Origin: Strigops habroptila
Taxonomy: Eukaryota > Chordata > Aves > Psittaciformes > Psittacidae
Direction of reading: 5' to 3'
Assembly: GCF_004027225.2 (NCBI RefSeq)
Contig: NC_044288.2
Location: forward strand, 5,197,719-5,261,718
Length of the DNA stretch: 64,000 bases
Shown here: one piece after another, positions 57,385 to 64,000 of the stretch
Numbering within the stretch: the stretch's first letter is position 1
Layout: each line of letters opens with the position of its first letter
Notes under the pieces: generated by a model
What the model was told of the DNA's origin: nothing
The model's database searches: none
What the model saw: the letters and a program-made list of their open reading frames with translations, nothing else
Translations under genes and position numbers: made by a program

Positions 57385-58360
57385 GTGAGGCGGCGGGACC
57401 GGGAAGGGCCGGGCTGGATGGGGAGTGCGGAGCCGCGGCTGAGCGCACCCCGCGTTGCCTCCCCGCGCAGGGAGGAGCTGCGGGCCGTGCGGGACGCGGT
57501 GGGGGCCGCTGGGGCCGCCGTGCTGCGGCTCTACGAGGAGCGGGCGGCGGAGCTGGGCCTGGAGGCGGTCCTGCGGCGGGGGCCGCGCTGCCCATCGCTG
57601 GCCGACGCGCTGGAGGGGCTGCAGGACGTGGAGCGCTACTACCGGCACCTGTATCCTTCAGCGGTGGGGCTCCGCGGGCAGCGCTGGTGGGTGGCTCTGT
57701 CCCTTTGCCATCCTTGGTGGGTTTCTCTGCCTCTTTATTGTCCTTACCGGGCGTGAAGGTACCTGGAGATCAAGCTTCTTCTCCTCCACATCAGCTGTGA
57801 CAGCCTGGCAGACATGGAGATCCTCCCACAGTCGTGGGAGAAGATTTTGGAGCGCTACAAGGGAGACGTTGTTCAAGGTAGTTCCATTTACAGCAGCCCA
57901 AGAGGCCCTTCCTTGAGCTCTGTAGTGATGTCTCAGCCCTGGAGATCACATGCAGGCCTTGCACTGTGTGTTGGTGTTGGTCTTGGTGGCAGGGGGTGAC
58001 CTTGCTTGGTTTGGAGTTGGTCTTTGCAACCATGAACAGCTTCAGTTGTAAATATTCACCCTCACACCCTGGCACAACCGGAGGTGATGCCCTTCCTTGC
58101 AGTAAAACAAGGGGTTTAGAGATCCATTTCAGATCCATTCAGATCCATAGAGATCCATTTAGAGGTCCATTGGTCTGCTAAGTTAGTTTTCCTTAATCTT
58201 TTCTTTATTACTTAGAAACAAGGTTGATTTTTGTGCGTACACAATACAAAGTGCATTAAGCTAACGGGGTTGTTTTCACCCTTCCAACTCAGATACTCTT
58301 CTTAAGGTCTCTCTGTTTGTGGACAACCAGCGAGAGCTCTGCAGCTCAACAGGCTCCTGA
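57113..58360 (+). CDS. AIRIM: AIRIM (C1orf109 orthologue), AFG2-interacting ribosome maturation factor, complete, 4 coding exons
   Basis: AIRIM is the adaptor subunit that, with CINP, works with the AFG2A/AFG2B AAA ATPases in late cytoplasmic 60S ribosome maturation. Exons 57113-57384, 57471-57650, 57759-57877 and 58293-58360 total 639 nt (212 residues; human about 203), all junctions in frame. Family landmarks: GDLPERLWRKQ in exon 1, VRDAV and LYEERAAELGLEAVL, then SLADALEGLQDVERYYR in exon 2, YLEIKLLLLHISCDSLADME and WEKI in exon 3, DTLLKVSLFV in exon 4. Human protein has the same order (FPDLKERLRRKQ, LEWLQDIERHYR, DILLNVSFF from memory). The start chosen is the first in-frame ATG, with strong context GCCATGG; a second in-frame ATG follows at 57140. 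The N-terminus is unusually Ala-rich. It shares its promoter with CDCA8. Confidence 0.92.
57471..57650 (+). CDS. AIRIM: AIRIM coding exon 2
   Basis: 180 nt between GCGCAG and GTATCC; the upstream intron is only 86 bp. It encodes EELRAVRDAV, LYEERAAELGLEAVLRRG and SLADALEGLQDVERYYRH. Confidence 0.92.
57759..57877 (+). CDS. AIRIM: AIRIM coding exon 3
   Basis: 119 nt between GTGAAG and GTAGTT. It encodes YLEIKLLLLHISCDSLADME, PQSWEKILERYKGDVVQ. The acceptor has only a modest pyrimidine tract, but the frame and the family match support it. Confidence 0.9.
58119..58172 (+). repeat. Short tandem repeat of AGATCCAT-type units in AIRIM intron 3
   Basis: Four close copies of a roughly 10-bp unit (AGATCCATTT, AGATCCATTC, AGATCCATAG) followed by a diverged fifth (AGAGGTCCAT). 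Confidence 0.8.
58293..58360 (+). CDS. AIRIM: AIRIM terminal coding exon 4
   Basis: 68 nt from AACTCAG to the TGA at 58358-58360. It encodes DTLLKVSLFVDNQRELCSS and TGS. The family match ends near SLFV, so the last dozen residues are lineage-specific. A second open frame runs across and beyond this exon (see findings). Confidence 0.85.
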
Positions 58361-58554
58361 CAGAGAACAGGATCCGATGTGGACCAGCTTCTGTGACCAG
58401 CTTGGTGTGCTCCAAGATGACCTCAAAGAGAAGGAGGATGAACTGAGGAAGCTTTACCGGTGCTTTTTGGAGGCTGAATGAGCTGAGGACTTGGCCTGAG
58501 CAGGAGATGCTTCGACTGTTCCGTTTTCAAGTGGAAATGGACTTGATGTCTGCC

Positions 58555-58560
58555 AATAAA
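58555..58560 (+). promoter_or_regulatory. Candidate AIRIM polyadenylation signal
   Basis: AATAAA about 195 bp after the AIRIM stop. Further AATAAA hexamers lie within the next 100 bp and could be used instead. Confidence 0.6.
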
Positions 58561-59143
58561 TGGGTGTAACATAACGTCCTGGTACTATGCAAGAAAGATG
58601 TTTAGGTACTGCCCTTAGAAATAAATAAGGTTTATTTATAATAAATCAGGGCTTAAACCCAGTTTGCACCTTGTGCCTCTCAGCAGTGTGTTTGCTTTCA
58701 TCCCACCTGCACATGGATTGACAAGGAAGGAGTTTGAAAATGTAATGCTGGAGGTGCACAAACACTCGAGTTCTGACCCAGGCTGTTTGCAAGTGTGGGA
58801 GAGCACACTGATACCTCTGCTATGGCATGTTTAAATTGGAGTAAACTTCCCACTCCGTGGTGGCAGCAGCTGCTGGGAGCTCTGGGGACATCTTCTGGTG
58901 GCCGTGACACTGATCCCTGTAACGGTCCCAGATACCGGTGGGATTCTGTCTCTAAATAACATATCTGATAAGAAATTGTAGCTTCGCAAGAGAAGGCCAA
59001 ATAAAGAATTGTGCTTGGACAGGTTGGAGCTGCGCTCTGCTCCTTGCTTGTACGATGAAGTGGGTCTTGGAGCCGGGGATCTGACCACCTGAGGGCACTG
59101 CTCGACCTGCAGAGAGCAGCACTGCGGGCCCTGGTGGCTGTGC

Positions 59144-59177
59144 GGGGCTGGGGCTGGGGCTGGGGCTGGGGCTGGGT
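59144..59177 (+). repeat. (GGGGCT)5 tandem repeat
   Basis: Five uninterrupted GGGGCT units followed by GGGTG. Five G4 runs separated by CT could form a G-quadruplex on the + strand. Confidence 0.9.
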
Positions 59178-59961
59178 GTCCCCCCTCTGCCAAAAGGTCT
59201 TCATGCGGTGGTGCTTTATACGCAGTTCCAATTGCAAAGAAAAATAACGTGAGTCATGCACCACTGTCCTGAGCTTCTCACTTGGCCATCCCCTTCCCCG
59301 GGAAGTTACCAATGGAGTCCCCCTCCTGCTGCTTCAGCTTAAGATGAAGCAGATGATGCACTCAAGATACTGGTTTGGCAAATCAGCCAAGAATGCAGCT
59401 TTGTTTAGCAAAAGGCTGTACAGCAGTCTCGCTGCAGACACTTCTGCATGCAAAGCACTTCCCCTCCTTCTTGAGTGGCTTTGTCTCACCGTGACCTGTC
59501 ACTGACTCATTGTGTCACTGTGCTGCTGATGCCGTGGGTTGCATCACGGCATTAGTTCAGTGTAAGGCATTTATTTTCCTGTCCACAGCAAAGTGAGTGA
59601 TTTCATCTAGTTTCCTTCTCCGGAGCTTTGATTCCAGCCATAAACTCCTCCCAGCTCTAGAAACTCACATCCCGTGTTTCAGTTCCAGTTAATGAAGCAG
59701 CACAGGTAAACTTCATTAGCCATTGCCTGCTGATGATGTTCACCTTTCCTAGGGATGTCAATGACTTCTGATGTTAAGGAAGGGGTGAATATATGCCTTG
59801 GTTGACACGGGTCACAGTAGATTGATGTAGACGCCCTCCAGGCTACCTCTGACAGCTGAGGGCTGGTGGTTGCAGAGGCCACCAGTCTGAAATCCAGCTG
59901 ACAGTGGCTATATGGCCTTGTGTTCATGAAATGTGGCCTGAAGGGTGCACAGACAGAGCAC

Positions 59962-60285
59962 AGAATCACAGGGCGGTTTGGTTTGGAAAGCACCTTAAAG
60001 CTCATCCAGTTCCAAGCCCCGCCACGGGCAGGGACACCTTCCACTAGAGCAGGTTGCTCCAAGCCCCTGTGTCCAACCTGGCCTTGAACACTGCCAGGGA
60101 TGGGGCAGCCACAGCTTCTCTGGGCACCCTGTGCCAGCGCCTCAGCACCCTCACAGGGAAGAGCTTCTGCCTAAGAGCTCATCTCAATCTCCCCTCTGGC
60201 AGGTTAAAGCCATTCCCCTTGTCCTGTCCCTACAGGCCCTTGTGCAAAGCCCCTCTCCAGGTTTCTTGCAGCCCCTTTAGGCACT
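59962..60285 (-). mobile_element. CR1 LINE 3' fragment, long
   Basis: From AGAATCACAGGGCGGTTTGG through CTTGAACACTGCCAGGGATG and CCTCTGGCAGGTTAAAGCCA to CTCCAGGTTTCTTGCAGCCC, reversed. The second longest copy in the window. Confidence 0.93.
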
Positions 60286-61159
60286 GGGAGCTGCTCTAAG
60301 GTCTTCCCAGAGCCTTTTCTTCTCCAGGATGACTGCAGGGTGAACCGTGGGGTGTCATCCTTGCTCAGGCCTTGCTGAATCAACATCATAAAGCAATAAA
60401 TGGTGGTGTTCAAGGATGCAGAATTGTGTTTACATGTGCACACACTATACAGCCCTTCAACACCCCTCTTTTCTGTCAGTCTGTCTTCGGTACAGCTGCA
60501 TAAAGAACAAATGGATTTCAATTTTGGAAGGTCTTCACAGCAGTTCAGTGGTGGCCCTTCTGCCTCTCCCAGATGTTTGTCCCACTGATGTCTGTCTGTG
60601 GGCTAACAACAGCCCTGCTAAAAGTGCTCAGAAGGGTTTCTGAATTAAAAGTGGCCATGACCTGACTCTGACTGACTGAAATGGGTTGAAAGATGTGCTC
60701 ACTGAAGTCTTGCTATGATTAATTACTCTGCACTGTTTCTGGCTGGTGGGCCATGTCATCAGTTGCATTTGTCTGTAGTGTTCTGGAAGGGTAGAACTGA
60801 ACCTCCTCATCAGAGCACTCTAATTGGAGACAACTGTGGGTTTGCTCCACTTCAAGATCTGGATGTTACAGCTCAGGATGGCTGCCAGGGTCCCCAGTTG
60901 CTAACAAACAAGAATGTGGTTCCTTGTGGGTGTGAGGCTCCCTTCAGCCAGCATTCACCAGGGAATCTCTGTAGGGTCAAATGTTCCCTCCATGAAGACT
61001 GCCAGGGTGGGCATTCAGTCTTGAAGCATTTAACTTGAGAGCACTCAAGTGGGAAGGCTGCTCCTCCTCCTCTGATGCCTGCGAGCCTGCATGGCCGAGT
61101 TAGATACCTGCATGTGATAGCGTTGGGTGGTGTGATCCCAGCCTGCAGCTCCAAGGGAT

Positions 61160-61305
61160 GGAATCACTATCTCTGGAAGCATTCAGAAACTGTGTAGACA
61201 AGGCCTTCAGAGACATGGGTTAGTGGTGGCCTTGGCAGTGGTGGGAGATGGTTGGACTTGATGATCTTAAAGGTCTTTTCCAACCTGGTTGATTCTATGA
61301 TTCTG
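61160..61305 (+). mobile_element. CR1 LINE 3' fragment, second subfamily
   Basis: ATCTCTGGAAGCATTCAGAA, ACATGGGTTAGTGGTGGCCT, GGTTGGACTTGATGATCTTA and a GATTCTATGATTCTGA tail. Confidence 0.9.
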
Positions 61306-63910
61306 AGGAGCCAGGGCAGACTGTCTGCGGTAGGCACTGCTCTTCCTCCCCACGTCTCTCCCTCATCCTGAAGGTCCCTGCTCACTCTCAATTTGTTTCT
61401 GCAACTCAAGACTGAGCTCACTATTAGCAAGCCATGTCTGCTGTCACCAGCAAAGGATTTCAGCGCCTGTCTGAGTACTGGAAGGGAAAGGAGGAGAGTG
61501 AAAAAGCAGCAGCATCCGCCTGGCAGGCAGCAGGGTCCCCTGGTAAAATACACTGAAAAATAAAGCTGAGTGCCTTTATTTGTGGAGCAGGGCTCTTAAA
61601 GTATTTTTGCCCAGAGATCTGTCTTTCAGGAATGCAATAAACCCAAGTTAGCAGCTGGAGCTACCTTGTTAAAGTAAAATTGTCAGGAAACACAAAGCCT
61701 GTGCTTTGATTTCCAGCTTTACCTCCTGCTAACTTAATTTGAACATAGTTATTCCTCACTTATAGGGAAAGCAAAAACTGAAATCAGTTCCTGAATTTCA
61801 ATACTCACAAACATTTATAGAGAGCATCTGACTTCTATCTGGTTAGTTTGTTTTTTCATCTAGGGTGGAAGTCAGCTTCTGGTGCAGTGGTGTCTGCTCA
61901 GTTCTGCTCCAGGAATGAGGACCTGCTGTGGGTAACTCCAGACTTCTAAAACAAACCCAAAAGCTTTGCTTCAGCGTAAGCTCCTGGATCCCAAACAGAT
62001 TCCAAACTTGAATTTACTACAAGGGTCCACAGTTAGGAAAAAGACAAAGGATTTGGCACCTGAATTGAAGTGTAAAGTGAGTCAAAGGCAGAAATATGTG
62101 ATAAAAAGCATCATGAGTCGGTTGTTTAATAAACCAAGCATGGGCTTCACAAGCCCCTGTGCTTTTCAGGCTTATTCTCTGAGACTTTCATCTTGGCCTG
62201 AAGCAGAACTCCTCTGTGATTTTGCAGGGCCCAAGAGGCTACACGAGCACTTACCCGCTCAGAAAGAAACCCAACAACAGTCAGTAGTTGGATGTGTAGC
62301 TCTGTTCCTAGCGCCCGGCTGTCTGCGCTCCAGTGTTTCCCTAGTGCTCTTGACTTTATCACAGCACTTGCCCTGTTGGGTTGCTGCTGAGCTCCCGGGG
62401 GGCAAAATCTGCTAACCCTGTAGATGTGTGTCGCTTGGGGCACATCTGGCTGAGCAGCAGGGTTGTGCTTTCCCACAGTGTGGACAGAGTCAGCACAGGG
62501 GCTGTTGTCTGCCCTCACAAAGGTGGGCACAAGCAGTGCTCTGGCCAGCTCTTTGCCACCGTGGTTTGCCCCTTGTTACTACCCCAGCCCCTTCTATTCC
62601 AGCAGACCCTCTAGGGCTTCCTGCTCTGCACTTCATGCTTCCACAGAACGGAGGCTGTTCTCACCGCTCGCCCTATCTGCCGGTCCTGCGTACGTTTCAT
62701 TTCAATCCTCCCTTCCTGCTTTTCCCCCCAACCCTTTCACTCCTCCTCCCTCCTTCCGTGGAAACAAGTCTACAGTAGGTGTCTCTTGAACTTGCCTGAA
62801 CTCCTTGTCCCAAGCACCTTCCTGACTAATCCTTTCCAGATGTCCAGGAACTTTTATGTTTAGCAGTTTTGCTCAAGTTCCTATCCCTTCTCAGACAGAG
62901 CAAACATTCGATTTCCTAATCCTATTGGAAAAATACGACTGATCACGGCCTTCTGAGAAGTCCTTGCTGCCACAAAATGCCACGTTTTAAGCACCACTGC
63001 AGCCTTCTACCCCTAACTGAGCACAACAGACACTCATAAATAGCACAGGAGTTTTGTTTTCCATAGCTGACTGTGCTCCATGGCTGTCTACAAAGGTTTG
63101 AAAACTCTCAGTACTGCATTTGTACCCAGCCAAGTGGCAGGGCTGTTGTCTTGGAATGAGGAGATGTATCCGATGTTCCTCTGATGGTGGCCCAGCAACG
63201 GAAAGCGAGTTTCTCTGCCCATCCTCTCATTTAGTTTCCAGCTTAACTTTGGTTTTGGGGAGGTGACTGTTACTTCAGGCAGGGGATAAGGTCAGTGGCT
63301 TCTTTTGCTCATGCTCACTGGGTGACCTGTTCGTCCTGTCTTGGTTGTGGAGTGTGGCAAGCTGCATGCAGCCTCATGGTTTGTGCATGAAGGTGGCATT
63401 CGGCATGGGCCTCTGGGGAAAAAGGTTCTCTGTTGTCCCAAAGTCCAGTGGGATGATGAGATTCGTAAGACTGGAAGCAATGCCTGAGCCAGTTTGCAAT
63501 CATCTGCCTCTCTAGCAGAGCCTCTAGCTTGTCCTGAAGTCATGTCCTATGGTCCTCCATGAACATCCAGTGGCTCTTCATCCTTCCTCACTGCACTCGC
63601 TGCGCAGCAAGGCTTGTGGTGTTTTTTGGCTATTGTAAAGAAGCTTTGGATTCTTCAGTGAACTTGGGGAAATCCCATCATTTTCCTTCCATTTTTCCTT
63701 GCTTCTGGATTCACCTACCATATTGATGTTGATTGCCAAATGGTGCTGGTAGGAGAGAGACCTTCCCTAGGTTCAGATTCTTGGAACAGTTCCATGCCAC
63801 TAGCAAAGCAAACCCCTGTGAGATTCCACACTCCTCCATCCCCCAGCCACAGCTGCGTTCCTCACTGCGGGCTGATATGGGATGTGCTCCCTTTTCTTTC
63901 TTCTCCACAG

Positions 63911-63957
63911 CACAGACACCCCCACCTGGGGAAGGCAGAATGAAGAACACCAAGCCG
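63911..63957 (+). other. Isolated exon-like segment with strong splice signals
   Basis: 47 nt preceded by a long pyrimidine-rich tract ending CTCCACAG and followed by GTAAGT. It contains an ATG (63940-63942) starting MKNTKP into the donor. It could be a 5' exon of the next gene to the right, which by mammalian synteny would be RSPO1, but no R-spondin protein sequence is present, so the link is positional only. Confidence 0.3.
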
Positions 63958-64000
63958 GTAAGTCTCCTCACCACTCTGCTATGTGAGGAATGAATCCAAG

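Larger units (their letters stand above)
56560..57660. promoter_or_regulatory. CpG-rich bidirectional promoter of CDCA8 and AIRIM
   Basis: Dense CpG and very high GC compared with flanking DNA, covering exons 1-2 of both divergent genes. The two start codons (56962 on -, 57113 on +) are separated by 150 bp. No TATA box is visible, as usual for CpG-island promoters. The mammalian orthologues are also arranged head to head. Confidence 0.85.
58600..63910. other. Intergenic interval right of AIRIM
   Basis: Holds two CR1 fragments (59962-60285 and 61160-61305) and a GGGGCT tandem repeat at 59144. No coding exon was recognised. Open frames of 100-200 codons show no known domain and partly run through the CR1 copies. 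Confidence 0.65.

Noticed and set aside
57065..57648. Long Pro/Ala/Arg-rich frames opposite AIRIM exons
   Set aside because: Shadow frames of the CpG-island coding exons; composition is explained by GC content.
1..64000. Search for CRISPR arrays, phage or operon-type systems, tRNA or rRNA genes
   Set aside because: The DNA is a vertebrate chromosome with spliced genes and LINE fragments; the only spaced repeats are dispersed CR1 copies and small tandem arrays. I saw no cloverleaf or rRNA sequence, though a faint ncRNA could be missed by eye.

Overview
The window comes from a vertebrate nuclear genome, almost certainly a bird. The reasons are about 26 fragments of CR1 LINEs, most of them 5'-truncated and several ending in the typical ATTCTATGATTCTATGA-like tail, small introns in GC-rich genes, and proteins that are clearly orthologous to vertebrate ones. 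The species cannot be named from sequence alone. No bacterial, viral, CRISPR or tRNA/rRNA feature was seen.

Layout: (1) Positions 1-30,101 (+ strand) hold the 3' three quarters of EPHA10, an Eph-family receptor pseudokinase. Fourteen coding exons were placed, from the Cys-rich/EGF-like exon to the stop codon; the signal-peptide and ephrin-binding-domain exons must lie upstream of the window. Every junction keeps the reading frame, giving 717 residues to the stop. (2) Positions 30,102 to about 52,380 are a roughly 22-kb interval between convergent genes, with CR1 fragments and no recognisable coding gene. (3) Positions about 52,388-56,962 (- strand) hold a complete CDCA8 (Borealin) gene with ten coding exons and a 301-residue product. 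(4) A GC-rich, CpG-rich bidirectional promoter separates the CDCA8 start codon from the AIRIM (C1orf109) start codon by only 150 bp and contains a CCAAT box and a CHR-like element. (5) Positions 57,113-58,360 (+ strand) hold a complete AIRIM gene with four coding exons and 212 residues. (6) Positions about 58,600-64,000 are intergenic with CR1 fragments. One isolated exon-like segment lies near the right edge, in the direction where mammalian synteny would put RSPO1.

The order and orientation EPHA10 / CDCA8 / AIRIM matches my memory of human 1p34.3 (RSPO1 - C1orf109 - CDCA8 - EPHA10), so this is a conserved microsyntenic block. CDCA8 is a chromosomal passenger complex subunit needed in mitosis. 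AIRIM works with AFG2-type AAA ATPases in late 60S ribosome maturation. EPHA10 is a catalytically disabled receptor. CDCA8 and AIRIM are linked by their shared promoter; EPHA10 is linked only by position.

No wholly new biological system was found. The points most worth a second look are the accumulated kinase-killing substitutions in EPHA10, a GC-AG intron at the exon that opens the kinase domain, the CHR/CCAAT arrangement in the divergent promoter, a second open frame across the AIRIM terminal exon, and a CR1 tail ending 28 bp before an EPHA10 exon.
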